Source: Pseudoalteromonas piscicida
GTDB taxonomy: Bacteria; Pseudomonadota; Gammaproteobacteria; Enterobacterales; Alteromonadaceae
Length of the DNA stretch: 64,000 bases
Direction of reading: 5' to 3'
NCBI RefSeq assembly: GCF_002744175.1
Contig: NZ_NKHF01000055.1
Location: 1-64,000 of the forward strand
Shown: positions 17,778 through 26,783 of the stretch, in pieces
How the letters are laid out: each line of letters opens with the position of its first letter
Position numbering within the stretch: position 1 is the first letter of the stretch
Notes under the pieces: model-generated
Databases searched by the model: none
What the model was told of the DNA's origin: nothing
What the model saw: only the letters and a program-made list of their open reading frames with translations
Program-made: the position numbers and the translations under genes

Positions 17778-18614
17778 ATGAAGCATGTGGTTGATGTAAA
17801 GTGGCTTTTTTCTAATCTAGAGCAAGTCAAAGTGCTCGATGCGGGCATCGTTAAACCAGGGCAATTGGGGCCGTATCAACCACAGGCAAAAATTCAGGGG
17901 GCGCTGAGATTTGATATCAGCGGTGCGTTGTGTGCAGAGCAAGCTACAAGCCCAAACATGTGTTGCAGTCCCGCTCAGTTTCAAGCAGAGATGCGCCAGC
18001 TGGGCATTAACCGTGGCGATATCCTAGTTGCATACGATGACAAAGGCATGTTTAGTGCTGCAAGAGCTTGGTACATGCTAAAAATGATGGGACATGAACA
18101 AGTCTATGTATTGGATGGGGGACTCCCTGCGTGGTGTGAAAAGCAATATCCAACCAGCCAGTCTTATGGTGCCGCAGCGCAGGCAGGAGACTTTGTTGCA
18201 ATATTTGATGAAAGTGCATTTGTTGATAAAGACATTGTACTAGCCAATATTGGATCAGCGCAAAGTCTACTGCTTGATGCCAGAGGCGCTAAGCGGTTTA
18301 CCGGACAAGAAGCTGAGCCGCGAGCCGATATGCGTAGTGGTCATGTGCCTAAAAGTAAAAACCTACCATACACCCGCCTGTTAAGCTCTGACGGCTGTTT
18401 TAAGCCACTCAATGAGCTTGAGCTGATATACCATGAGTTATCAGCTGATAAAGCTAAACCATTAATTTTTTCCTGTGGCTCTGGTGTTACCGCCTGCATT
18501 TTAGCGCTGGTGGCAGATGAGCTAGGCTATAAGAGTTTAACTGTGTATGACGGCTCTTGGAGCGAGTGGGGAGCTGACTCAGACGTGCCTGTTGAAACAA
18601 GTTATACCAATTGA
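17778..18614 (+). CDS. sseA: Thiosulfate/3-mercaptopyruvate sulfurtransferase (two-domain rhodanese)
   Basis: It transfers sulfane sulfur from mercaptopyruvate or thiosulfate to acceptors. The protein has two rhodanese domains: an N-terminal inactive one (about 1-135) and a C-terminal active one with catalytic Cys in SCGSGVTACILAL; the CGSGVT loop favours mercaptopyruvate sulfurtransferase. An RSGHVPKSKNLPY segment precedes it. Length of 278 fits. The gene begins 2 nt after the cytidylyltransferase. Its last codons and TGA stop lie inside the left terminus of a repeat element (from 18604), so the C-terminal SYTN is probably repeat-derived. Confidence 0.9.
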   Translation: MKHVVDVKWLFSNLEQVKVLDAGIVKPGQLGPYQPQAKIQGALRFDISGALCAEQATSPNMCCSPAQFQAEMRQLGINRGDILVAYDDKGMFSAARAWYMLKMMGHEQVYVLDGGLPAWCEKQYPTSQSYGAAAQAGDFVAIFDESAFVDKDIVLANIGSAQSLLLDARGAKRFTGQEAEPRADMRSGHVPKSKNLPYTRLLSSDGCFKPLNELELIYHELSADKAKPLIFSCGSGVTACILALVADELGYKSLTVYDGSWSEWGADSDVPVETSYTN

Positions 18615-18774
18615 ATTAATTCTCTAATCAATTTTAAGGATGAAATAGCATATTAGCGTCGTTAAAAATTTCTTATTTAGCACAACTAAATAGCAAAATT
18701 TTTGCCTAGCTACTAACGCTGTTTCTGTGCTTAAAATAGCCCATTTACTTAACACATTTAGTATTAATTGGCAT
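18604..18774. repeat. MITE-like repeat element, copy A (about 171 bp)
   Basis: The ends are ATACCAATT (18604-18612) and AATTGGCAT (18766-18774), an imperfect terminal inverted repeat. The interior holds a hairpin-forming core, GTTAAAAATTTCTTATTTAG and CTAAATAGCAAAATTTTTGC (18661-18705), that is nearly identical to copy B at 38345-38390. The left end is nearly identical, in reverse, to the fragment at 31711-31756. No coding sequence is inside. The element overlaps the sseA stop codon. Confidence 0.8.
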
Positions 18775-18789
18775 CGCTAATATATTGTA

Positions 18790-18818
18790 CTTAACAAAAA
18801 GGTGCCAATGGCACCTTT
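18790..18818 (-). terminator. Intrinsic terminator of fbp (bidirectional)
   Basis: AAAGGTGCC at 18798-18806 and GGCACCTTT at 18810-18818 form a 9-bp stem with an AAT loop. On the minus strand it is followed by TTGTT. It lies between convergent sseA and fbp. Confidence 0.8.
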
Positions 18819-18872
18819 CTCGTTTGTAATACCAGTTGTTTAAGCAAACTAGTTATTCGAAGCTCTGGTTAG

Positions 18873-19841
18873 TTATTTATGATAACCAAGGCACACTTCT
18901 ACTTCATTTTTTGAGCCTAAGATCACGCCAACACGTTGGTGAATTTCTTCAGGCTGAATATCTAAAATACGTTCACGGCCTGTATGGGCAATACCACCGG
19001 CTTGCTCAACCAGCATCGCCATTGGGTTTGCTTCGTATAGTAGGCGCAGTTTAAATGGCTTGTTGGGGTCTTTGCGGTCTTCAGGGTAAGTGAACAGTCC
19101 ACCTCGGCATAAAACCCGGTGTACGTCACCCACCATTGCCGCTATCCAGCGCATGTTGAAGTTTTTACCACGCGGACCGGTTTCACCTTCAAGTAAGTCT
19201 GCAATGTAGCTCTGCATTGCAGGTGTCCAATGACGTTGATTAGAGGCATTGATCGCAAACTCTTTGGTGTCTTCAGGGACTTGGGCAAAGTCTTGCGTAA
19301 GAAGGAAGCTGCCGTGTGTTTTATCTAGTGTAAACAAACGCGTTCCTTTGCCTGTTGATAGTGCCAACATGGTCGACGGGCCATATAGTACATAACCTGC
19401 TGCGACTTGCTTATGGCCTGGCTGCATAAAAATAGTCTGATCGCTAGGATCAGACCCTTCCGGTGCTTCCATAATAGAGAAGATAGTACCAACTAAGGAG
19501 TTGATATCGGTATTTGATGAGCCATCTAGCGGATCAAACGCAACGATATAGTTAGCATTAGGGTTACCGGCGACCGTAAAGTCTTCTTCTTCAGAAGCAA
19601 TCGCTTTCACATAGCCTGATTCAAGCAAGATGTCTTTTAACAGCTGATTTGACAGCACATCTAGCTTTTTCTGCGTTTCGCCTTGGATATTCTCATCTAA
19701 GGTTGAGCCAAGTACACCTGATAGCGCACCTTGACCAACACGGAACGATATTTCTTTACATGCCGCGAGAATGGTTCGAATAAGAGAAACCAACTCACGA
19801 GAACAACCATCTTCAATTAACACCGGAGGGAGTCTACGCAT
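18873..19841 (-). CDS. fbp: Class I fructose-1,6-bisphosphatase
   Basis: It hydrolyses fructose 1,6-bisphosphate to fructose 6-phosphate, the committed step of gluconeogenesis. The 322-residue protein has the metal-binding [10 protein letters not shown] motif, the EEDF segment, [17 protein letters not shown], and [20 protein letters not shown] near the C-terminus. All are diagnostic for class I enzymes. The start is the ATG giving MRRLPPVL. It is divergent from a metalloprotease gene, with a 154-nt shared upstream region containing an inverted repeat. Confidence 0.97.
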   Translation of the reverse strand: MRRLPPVLIEDGCSRELVSLIRTILAACKEISFRVGQGALSGVLGSTLDENIQGETQKKLDVLSNQLLKDILLESGYVKAIASEEEDFTVAGNPNANYIVAFDPLDGSSNTDINSLVGTIFSIMEAPEGSDPSDQTIFMQPGHKQVAAGYVLYGPSTMLALSTGKGTRLFTLDKTHGSFLLTQDFAQVPEDTKEFAINASNQRHWTPAMQSYIADLLEGETGPRGKNFNMRWIAAMVGDVHRVLCRGGLFTYPEDRKDPNKPFKLRLLYEANPMAMLVEQAGGIAHTGRERILDIQPEEIHQRVGVILGSKNEVEVCLGYHK

Positions 19842-19932
19842 TTTTTAAATCCTGATTACCTTGTGTTTATAGCAATAAATAATGTGAGAGGTGCCATAAA
19901 CGGCGCTGTAATTCGTCTTGAAAGACTATAAA

Positions 19933-19954
19933 TTGTATACGATTTCATATACAA
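19933..19954. promoter_or_regulatory. Inverted repeat in the divergent fbp/metalloprotease promoter region
   Basis: TTGTATA (19933-19939) and TATACAA (19948-19954) are perfect inverted arms around an 8-nt spacer. It lies about 90 nt from the fbp start and 40 nt from the protease start. It could be an operator dyad, or an A/T-rich promoter feature; the binding protein is unknown. Confidence 0.4.
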
Positions 19955-19995
19955 CTGGGGTTAAGCCTCAAAACCATAAATAACAAAGAGCAGCC

Positions 19996-22419
19996 ATGAG
20001 AAAAATAACGTGTTTCACTCAAACTGTATCGGCTTTGTTACTGTGTATGATAACTCAAGCACACGCAGCAATTAAGTCTATTGATGAATTTACTGCCAGT
20101 TTTAATCACCACCCCGGTTTTTACGCCTTTTATAGTGATGATAGCACTGGCAAACTGTACCTTGATGTCGACAAGCTCGATGCCCCTTTTTTGTTACAGC
20201 AAAGCCTGCCTTATGGCGTCGGCTCTAATGATATTGGACTAGATAGAGGTCAACTCGGCGGTACTCATCTAGTTCAATTTGAACGTTTTGGCGATAAAGT
20301 GATGTTGCGTGCGATCAATACTTACTATCGCGCAAGCGCAAATAACAAAGCCGAACAACAAAGTGTGAAAGAAGCCTTTGCCTCGAGTATATTGCACGGT
20401 TTTAACGTGGTTGCGGAAGATAGCGATAGCGTACTAATTGATTACACGCCTTACCTACTGAGCGATGTACATGGCGTTTCTCGTACTTTGGCAAATCGTA
20501 AGCAAGGTAGTTTTAGTCTAGATCCTAGCCGCAGTGCCGTATTTATGTCTCGTTCAAAGGCATTTGTAAAAAATACTGAATTGGAAGCCGTGCTCACTTT
20601 CAAGGGTGTAAAGCCCGGTGAGTATGTGCGCCAAGTGAGTGCCGACCCTTATGCACTGACGGTACATCAGCACCACTCGCTTATTGAACTGCCAGATGAT
20701 AACTACCAGCCGCGTGCATTCCACCCCCAGTCTGGTTATTGGAGCATTGAGCATAAAGATTATTCGGCACCGCTTGGAGAGCCTATGTTGGTACGTTATA
20801 TTCCGCGCCACCGCTTACAGAAAAAAGATCCAACCGCGGCTGTATCTGAAGCAGTAGAACCCATTGTGTACTACCTTGACCCTGGCGTGCCAGAGCCAGT
20901 AAAAACTGCATTACTTGATGGGGCAAAATGGTGGGATCAAGCATTTGCAGCTGCGGGCTATAAAAATGCTTTTCAGGTCAAAATTCTGCCTGAACACGCT
21001 GATCCTATGGATATTCGCTACAACGTGATCCAGTGGGTACATCGTGCTACTCGTGGTTGGTCATATGGGGCGTCGGTGATCGACCCACGTACCGGTGAAA
21101 TCTTAAAAGGGCATGTCACGTTAGGTTCTTTGCGAGTACGTCAAGATATCCTGATCGCAGAAGCGCTTTCTGCGCCGTTTGTTGACGGAAACGAGCGTAC
21201 CGAGCGGCTACATGCAATGGCGCTAGACCGTATTCGTCAACTCAGTGCTCACGAAATCGGCCACACTTTGGGGATCGCGCATAATTTTTCAGCATCGGTA
21301 AAAGACCGAGCATCGGTGATGGATTACCCTCACCCACTGGTTGGGTTCAATAACGGCAAATTAGAAGTAACAAAAGGCTATGCCAAAGGCATGGGGGCAT
21401 GGGATACACAGGTTATTAAATATGGCTACAGTGAGTTTAACGGTGCTGATGAGACAACTGAGCTGGCTGCAATCTTAGCGGAAAATAAAGCACAGGGGCT
21501 TGAGTTTATTTCTGACTCAGATGCCAGAGCCCAAGGCGGAGCACATCCCACGGCACACCTTTGGGACAATGGTGCAGATCCTGCCACCGAGTTATTACGT
21601 GTGCTGGATGTCCGCAAGCAGGCGTTGAATACCTTTGGGGTCAATAGCATTAAAAAAGGGGTAGCCCTTTCGCAGCTAGAAGAAAAGCTAGTGCCACTGT
21701 ACCTGTTCCACCGTTACCAAGTTGAAGCTGCTGTAAAACTGGTCGCGGGAGTGGATTACGACTATGAAGTGCGTGGTGATGACGTGATTAAAGGGGCTCG
21801 TGTGGTTGAAAAGGCAACGCAGCAACGCGCTGCAAATGCTGTGCTCAATACTTTATCATCAGACGCGTTAACGATCCCTGAGTCTATTTTAGCGCTGATC
21901 CCACCAAAAGCTTACGGCGAGTACAAAACTCGTGAGAGTATTAAAGGTCGAACTGGACTAACTTTAGATGCCATGGCGCTGCCTGAAGCCGCTGCACAGC
22001 ACAGCCTTGAGCTTTTGCTTAATCCACAGCGGTTAAATCGGTTAGCGCAACAACATGCGCGCAATACTCAACACTTTGGTACAAAGGCACTCTTGGACGC
22101 TTTATATCAGCAAGTCTTTGCTCAGTCTGCGCAAACAGGTATGGCACAGAAGTTACAACAACGAGTGCAATATCTTAGTGCGACTAAGCTGGTAACACTT
22201 AGTAATAGCGACAAATTGGCACCTGAAGTTCAGGCACAGCTGAAATTTATGTTGGCCAAGGTCGCGAAAGACTTTAATCAGTCTTCAGTATTTAGCGATG
22301 TTGCGTTTGAGCAATCGTTCAAGCATATGCTCGCACAACAAATCAATCATTTCCTCGCTTCAGGAGAATGGCCTGATAGCTTTAAAGCGCTTGATATGCC
22401 TCCAGGCTCACCAATTTAA
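19996..22419 (+). CDS. Exported zinc-dependent metalloprotease (DUF5117/DUF4953 type)
   Basis: An 807-residue secreted or periplasmic protease. A signal peptide ends near ITQAHAA. The zinc site HEIGHTLGIAHN (HExxHxxGxxH, about residues 419-430) is followed by a Met-turn-like SVMDYPHP, as in metzincins. Large flanking regions correspond to the DUF5117/DUF5118 N-terminal part and the DUF4953 C-terminal part. Such proteins occur widely in Alteromonadales with unknown substrate. The start follows AGAGCAGCC. A clear terminator follows. Confidence 0.87.
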   Translation: MRKITCFTQTVSALLLCMITQAHAAIKSIDEFTASFNHHPGFYAFYSDDSTGKLYLDVDKLDAPFLLQQSLPYGVGSNDIGLDRGQLGGTHLVQFERFGDKVMLRAINTYYRASANNKAEQQSVKEAFASSILHGFNVVAEDSDSVLIDYTPYLLSDVHGVSRTLANRKQGSFSLDPSRSAVFMSRSKAFVKNTELEAVLTFKGVKPGEYVRQVSADPYALTVHQHHSLIELPDDNYQPRAFHPQSGYWSIEHKDYSAPLGEPMLVRYIPRHRLQKKDPTAAVSEAVEPIVYYLDPGVPEPVKTALLDGAKWWDQAFAAAGYKNAFQVKILPEHADPMDIRYNVIQWVHRATRGWSYGASVIDPRTGEILKGHVTLGSLRVRQDILIAEALSAPFVDGNERTERLHAMALDRIRQLSAHEIGHTLGIAHNFSASVKDRASVMDYPHPLVGFNNGKLEVTKGYAKGMGAWDTQVIKYGYSEFNGADETTELAAILAENKAQGLEFISDSDARAQGGAHPTAHLWDNGADPATELLRVLDVRKQALNTFGVNSIKKGVALSQLEEKLVPLYLFHRYQVEAAVKLVAGVDYDYEVRGDDVIKGARVVEKATQQRAANAVLNTLSSDALTIPESILALIPPKAYGEYKTRESIKGRTGLTLDAMALPEAAAQHSLELLLNPQRLNRLAQQHARNTQHFGTKALLDALYQQVFAQSAQTGMAQKLQQRVQYLSATKLVTLSNSDKLAPEVQAQLKFMLAKVAKDFNQSSVFSDVAFEQSFKHMLAQQINHFLASGEWPDSFKALDMPPGSPI

Positions 22420-22437
22420 TCAATCGTGAACTTCGTA

Positions 22438-22470
22438 AATAGGGGCTTAGCAACGCCCCTATTTTTTTAT
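22438..22470 (+). terminator. Intrinsic terminator of the metalloprotease gene
   Basis: AATAGGGGC at 22438-22446 and GCCCCTATT at 22455-22463 form a 9-bp stem, followed by TTTTT. It is shared with the convergent gene ending at 22467. Confidence 0.88.
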
Positions 22471-23444
22471 GCTTTTTTGACCATAGTATTGGTCGTAATA
22501 TGTGGGAAAGTCACAAGTTGTCCAGCGATCGGAATTTCCATTGTAATATTTTGCGAATACTGCAGTTGCGTGAAGTTATCACTACCGTCAAGGGACTCAA
22601 GCCAATAGCTAATGGCGTAACGACTGACTTTTGCATGCTGTTGTTCAAAGCCAATATTCGTGACGGGGATCCCTGAATGCGCGGTATCGACTTCAAGTAG
22701 AATAAACTTCTTAGGCGGAGAAACTTCTAACGCATTATTTAAGGGCTGGTTTGGATTAAGTGTAAAGTCAGGATTTAAGTTACCAACACTTTTGGTGGTG
22801 TATTGATCGGTACTGATCCCATGGGGTAAACCCATAGGCAAAATATCATTTTGGCTCAACATAGGGATCGTTGGGACTCCAGTACCAGTTTGAAAATGTC
22901 CACTGGCTAAAATGGAATTACCGTGGGGAACAGACATTTGTTTTATAAAGTCATAGGTTTGGGTTGGCGGCACACTGTTTGGTATGGTTTCATCGCCAAT
23001 TCCCGGGTTTTCACCATTGCCATATGGGCCAAGTAATTGCTTTGCGTCCGATAAATACAACAGCGAACCATTTTCAGCATGGACGAGCTGGTCTTTCGCT
23101 GGACCTTCTGCAAAATAAACCCTTTGTTCGTAAAATAAGGTATTAGCGACCTGCGTACCAAGCCCTCCTCGGTTTGGCGCGGTGCCATGGATAGCTGAGA
23201 AAGTAAGCTCTTCATAATAAGAGAAATTTTTAAGAATATAGCTGGCTTCTTGGGGGAGTGGCATTAAGCAGTAAGAAAATGGTTTGTCAGGGCCGCCCAA
23301 CCCTGAGTTAACCAAGGGCTGGTTAGTCCAAGTGCCGACCAAATGTTGCAGTGGACCTAAACTGGTGGTTGGAGCTGCTGGGCTGCTCTGGGCTGGGTCA
23401 ATAAGTAATGGTTGCGATAGGTCTGGTGGTGTTGTTTCAGTCAC
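22467..23444 (-). CDS. Uncharacterised protein with LVGTW beta-barrel-like motif
   Basis: A 325-residue soluble protein with no signal peptide, rich in Pro, Gly and Asn. Translation starts at a GTG with a well spaced GAGGATATAACC upstream. Near residue 35 is LQHLVGTWTNQ, similar to the strand-one motif of lipocalin/FABP-like and nitrobindin-like heme-binding barrels. The later SYYEELTFSAIHG and QYSQNITMEIP are strand-like. A heme-binding beta-barrel is a possibility, but the function is unassigned. It is a single gene convergent with the metalloprotease. Confidence 0.65.
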   Translation of the reverse strand: MTETTPPDLSQPLLIDPAQSSPAAPTTSLGPLQHLVGTWTNQPLVNSGLGGPDKPFSYCLMPLPQEASYILKNFSYYEELTFSAIHGTAPNRGGLGTQVANTLFYEQRVYFAEGPAKDQLVHAENGSLLYLSDAKQLLGPYGNGENPGIGDETIPNSVPPTQTYDFIKQMSVPHGNSILASGHFQTGTGVPTIPMLSQNDILPMGLPHGISTDQYTTKSVGNLNPDFTLNPNQPLNNALEVSPPKKFILLEVDTAHSGIPVTNIGFEQQHAKVSRYAISYWLESLDGSDNFTQLQYSQNITMEIPIAGQLVTFPHITTNTMVKKA

Positions 23445-23664
23445 GGTTATATCCTCGCTAAATTGCTTGCGAACACCTTGACTATTTCTAGATACTTTCT
23501 TTTGGTGCCCGCACTATGATCCCTGTCATGACCGCTCAGTGATGATGGGATCCTCGACCACCACCGCAATGCAGTTAGGTATAGTGCAGACTGTGAATAT
23601 GGCAATTACATACCATTACAGCTATGTTATTGCCAAAACCTGAAGCGATGATCCCGACGGCCTG

Positions 23665-24813
23665 CTAGGCGAAGCAGCTTTCTTTGATGAGCTGCTTGAT
23701 AATATTTTGACTTGGTTTGATTTTTTCCATCGCTAGAAACTCATTGGGTTGATGGGCCTGATTGATTGAGCCTGGCCCCATAACAATCGTTTCACAGCCT
23801 AATTGCTGTAGAAAAGGTGCCTCTGTGCAGTAGTTTACCGCTACGGCTTGTTGCCCTGATAGGCGCTCAGCCATTTTTACTAAAGCAGAATCTGTTGAGC
23901 CAGTAAAGGCAGGAATAGGCTCATGCATATCGATCACTGAGACGCTGTTGGGATATTGGGTGTTAATGGGAGCAACGACAGCCATTAGCATCGCTTGCAA
24001 CTCTTTTATACTTAACCCCGGCAGTGGGCGCATATCAATATGCAGCTCGCAGCAGCCACAAATACGATTGGCATTATCGCCGCCATGGACGTGCCCAAGG
24101 TTCAATGTTGGGTATGGAATGGCAAAATGTGGAGTTGAATATTTATTCTTTAATTCTTCTCTTAATTTTAATAAGTTTGTAATCACTTGATGCATGATCT
24201 CAATGGCATTTAAACCACGTTCCGGATCTGAGCTGTGGCCTGAGCGACCGACGATACGGATTGCCGAAGTCATGTGCCCTTTGTGTGTAAATACCGGCAC
24301 CATATCTGTGGGTTCGCCAATCACGCAACGTGCTGGTTTTAGATTTGGGTGTTTGGCGATTTCCTGAGCACCAGCCATGGTGGTTTCTTCATCGGCTGTG
24401 GCTAAAATAGTGATGGGGGCATGTTGCTGCAATTCATCTAACTCTGCAATCGCATTGAGTACAAAAGCAAAAAAGCCTTTCATATCAATACTGCCAAGAC
24501 CATATAATTTATTGTCTTGTTCGCTCAACTTAAACGGATCAAATTGCCAACGGCTATCGTCAAATGGCACGGTGTCTGTATGACCTGCTAGCATTAATCC
24601 ACCATCGCCATTGCCTCTTCTCGCAATTAAATTGTACTTTCCTTTAGCGTGTTCCAGCTCTGTGACTTCAACAGTAAACCCCAATGTTTCACACCATTGA
24701 GCGAGTAAATGAATGACATCTTGGTTGCTCATATTGAGACTGTCTTCTAATGCACTTATCGATGGCGCAGCGATAAGGTGTTGGTACATTTCCATAAAAG
24801 CGGGCAATTTCAT
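23665..24813 (-). CDS. argE: Acetylornithine deacetylase
   Basis: It deacetylates N-acetylornithine to ornithine in arginine biosynthesis. The M20 peptidase-type metal ligands are visible in [13 protein letters not shown] (His and Asp), SIDMKGFFA (bridging Asp), [11 protein letters not shown] (catalytic and metal Glu) and GEPTDM, with a late His in [11 protein letters not shown]. Length of 382 fits. It is divergent from argC with shared ARG boxes, the classic argE/argCBH arrangement. Retaining argE alongside a fused acetyltransferase indicates the linear acetyl pathway. Confidence 0.96.
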   Translation of the reverse strand: MKLPAFMEMYQHLIAAPSISALEDSLNMSNQDVIHLLAQWCETLGFTVEVTELEHAKGKYNLIARRGNGDGGLMLAGHTDTVPFDDSRWQFDPFKLSEQDNKLYGLGSIDMKGFFAFVLNAIAELDELQQHAPITILATADEETTMAGAQEIAKHPNLKPARCVIGEPTDMVPVFTHKGHMTSAIRIVGRSGHSSDPERGLNAIEIMHQVITNLLKLREELKNKYSTPHFAIPYPTLNLGHVHGGDNANRICGCCELHIDMRPLPGLSIKELQAMLMAVVAPINTQYPNSVSVIDMHEPIPAFTGSTDSALVKMAERLSGQQAVAVNYCTEAPFLQQLGCETIVMGPGSINQAHQPNEFLAMEKIKPSQNIIKQLIKESCFA

Positions 24814-24842
24814 AAAAATTCCTAAAATACTTATTCAAAGTT

Positions 24843-24908
24843 CTTGCATAAAAATATAAAGATGTTTATTGTGAATATCAATTCACTTTTTTAGCATAAA
24901 TATATTTT
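24843..24908. promoter_or_regulatory. ARG boxes (ArgR operator) between argE and argC
   Basis: The strong box at 24870-24887 reads TGTGAATATCAATTCACT, matching TNTGAATWWWWATTCANW almost fully. A weaker copy at 24891-24908 follows after exactly 3 nt, the usual spacing for an ArgR hexamer. A further partial box starts at 24843 (TGCAT AAAA ATATA). The position between divergent argE and argC predicts arginine repression of both. Confidence 0.85.
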
Positions 24909-24984
24909 GGATCAGCAATGCGACGATTTAACTTCAACAATTAGCAAAACCAACCCTTATTGACCATTTTTACCTGAGAGCACT

Positions 24985-25998
24985 ATGTTGAAAGTAACGA
25001 TAATCGGAGCGAGCGGCTATAGCGGCGCTGAGCTTGCTAAGCTGATTTCTAAGCATCCAGAATTTACCCTCGCGCATTGCTTTGTATCTGAGCAAAGCGT
25101 AGACAAACACAAGTTAATTAGCGATCTTTATCCTGAATATTCGGGTCTGCTAGATATTGAGCTGCAACCTTTAAATGAGCAAGCCTTTTCGTTGATTGAG
25201 CAAACCTCGGATTATGTGTGTTTGTGCACGGATCACAAGGTGAGCGTAGAGCTTGCTCCCGTATTTTTGCAAATGGGCAAGCGGGTTTTTGATCTTTCCG
25301 GCGGCTATCGTCTATCTAGCAATGACGATTATGAAACTTATTACGGGTTTTCCCACCCCCATCCTGATTGGTTAGCGCAGGCACAGTACGGGTTAGCCGA
25401 ATGGTACGGGGATGCCATTACATCGGCACAGCTAATCGCGGTTGCAGGGTGTTACCCAACGGCGGCGCTCAACGCGTTAAAACCGCTACAACAGGCTGGT
25501 TTACTTACGGAGCAGCCTGTGATTATTAACGCGGTTTCTGGCGTAACGGGAGCTGGCAGAAAAGCAAATGTTGCGACGCATTTTTGTGAGGTATCGTTAG
25601 CGCCTTACGGCTTATTTACCCACAGACATACCCCTGAAATCGAAAAATACCTTGAACACCCTGTGTTGTTTACACCACACCTAGGTAACTTCAAGCGCGG
25701 CATCCTAGAAACAATCTACGTCACACTAAAACCCGAGGTTACCTCAACCCAAGTGAATGCTGCTTATCAAGTGCTTGCTGACGAGCCACTGATCAGATTA
25801 AAGGGAAGCCAACTTCCATCGATTAAAGCCATTGAAAACCAGCCATTTGTTGATATTGGCTGGCAACAAAAAGGACAGCAACTGATTGTGGTTGTCGCGA
25901 TTGATAATTTACTGAAAGGCGCAGCAGGTCAGGCAGTCCAGTGCATGAACTTAGTCGCTGGGTTGAATCATTATCAAGGTTTAGGGGTAACAGCATGA
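24985..25998 (+). CDS. argC: N-acetyl-gamma-glutamyl-phosphate reductase
   Basis: It reduces N-acetylglutamyl phosphate to the semialdehyde with NADPH. The N-terminal nucleotide-binding motif is IIGASGYSGAEL. The catalytic Cys lies in VAGCYPTAALNAL, and HRHTPEIEKYL follows. The 337-residue length is standard. It starts the argCBFGH cluster; its TGA overlaps the argB ATG. Confidence 0.97.
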   Translation: MLKVTIIGASGYSGAELAKLISKHPEFTLAHCFVSEQSVDKHKLISDLYPEYSGLLDIELQPLNEQAFSLIEQTSDYVCLCTDHKVSVELAPVFLQMGKRVFDLSGGYRLSSNDDYETYYGFSHPHPDWLAQAQYGLAEWYGDAITSAQLIAVAGCYPTAALNALKPLQQAGLLTEQPVIINAVSGVTGAGRKANVATHFCEVSLAPYGLFTHRHTPEIEKYLEHPVLFTPHLGNFKRGILETIYVTLKPEVTSTQVNAAYQVLADEPLIRLKGSQLPSIKAIENQPFVDIGWQQKGQQLIVVVAIDNLLKGAAGQAVQCMNLVAGLNHYQGLGVTA

Positions 25999-26774
25999 GC
26001 AAACAAACTTGGGTGATCAAACTAGGCGGTGCGGTGCTTAACCAAGCAGGGGCTGCGCAGGCATTGTTTGCCGCTATCAAACAAATTCAACACGAAGCAC
26101 CACATAAACAATTTGTGATAGTGCATGGAGGCGGGGCACTGGTTGATAAGTGGTTGAGCGACGCAGGATTTGCCACTGCAAAACATCAAGGGTTGCGGAT
26201 CAGCCCACAAGAGCAAATGCCCTATATTGTTGGTGCACTTGCAGGTTGTGCTAACAAGCAACTGATGGCAGACGCCATTACCGCCACGCTCAAGCCCGTT
26301 GGATTGTGCTTATATGATGCAGGATTTACCACAACCCAAAAGCTTAAAGCACTTGGCCGTGTAGGAACCTGTGAAGCAAGTGAAGGTGGCATGCTAGAAG
26401 CCATGTTGGAATTTGACCGGCTACCGGTCGTGAGTTCCGTTGGCATTGGCGCTGACGGCCATTTATACAATGTGAATGCCGACGAAGCGGCAGCCGCTAT
26501 CGCTAGTAAACTGGGTGCAGAACTGATTTTTATGACTGATGTTGAGGCGGTATTGGATGAAAACAAACAACCACTCAATCAACTTGATGCTGAACAAATT
26601 GCAGCGCTAATAACACAAAAGGTCATTGTGGGCGGGATGGAGGTCAAAGTTAAGACCAGTCTTCACGCTGCCCAACACTTACGACGAGGTGTGTACATCT
26701 CCAGCTGGCAAAAGCCAGAAAACTTAATTGCGTTGCTCAATGGCGAGCACGTAGGTACACAAATTCTGCCGTAG
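25995..26774 (+). CDS. argB: Acetylglutamate kinase
   Basis: It phosphorylates N-acetylglutamate. The protein has KLGGAVL and VHGGGALVDKWL of the amino-acid kinase fold, NVNADEAAAAIA for substrate binding, and IVGGMEVKVKTSLHA near the end. The open frame starts at 25941 inside argC, but the ATG at 25995, overlapping the argC stop as ATGA, gives MSKQTWVIKLGG and 259 residues, the family norm. Confidence 0.97.
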   Translation: MSKQTWVIKLGGAVLNQAGAAQALFAAIKQIQHEAPHKQFVIVHGGGALVDKWLSDAGFATAKHQGLRISPQEQMPYIVGALAGCANKQLMADAITATLKPVGLCLYDAGFTTTQKLKALGRVGTCEASEGGMLEAMLEFDRLPVVSSVGIGADGHLYNVNADEAAAAIASKLGAELIFMTDVEAVLDENKQPLNQLDAEQIAALITQKVIVGGMEVKVKTSLHAAQHLRRGVYISSWQKPENLIALLNGEHVGTQILP

Positions 26775-26783
26775 GAAAACACC

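Noticed and set aside
18829..18857. ATACCAGTT...AACTAGTTAT near the fbp terminator as another repeat copy
   Set aside because: The arms mismatch and there is no similarity to the core; likely chance.
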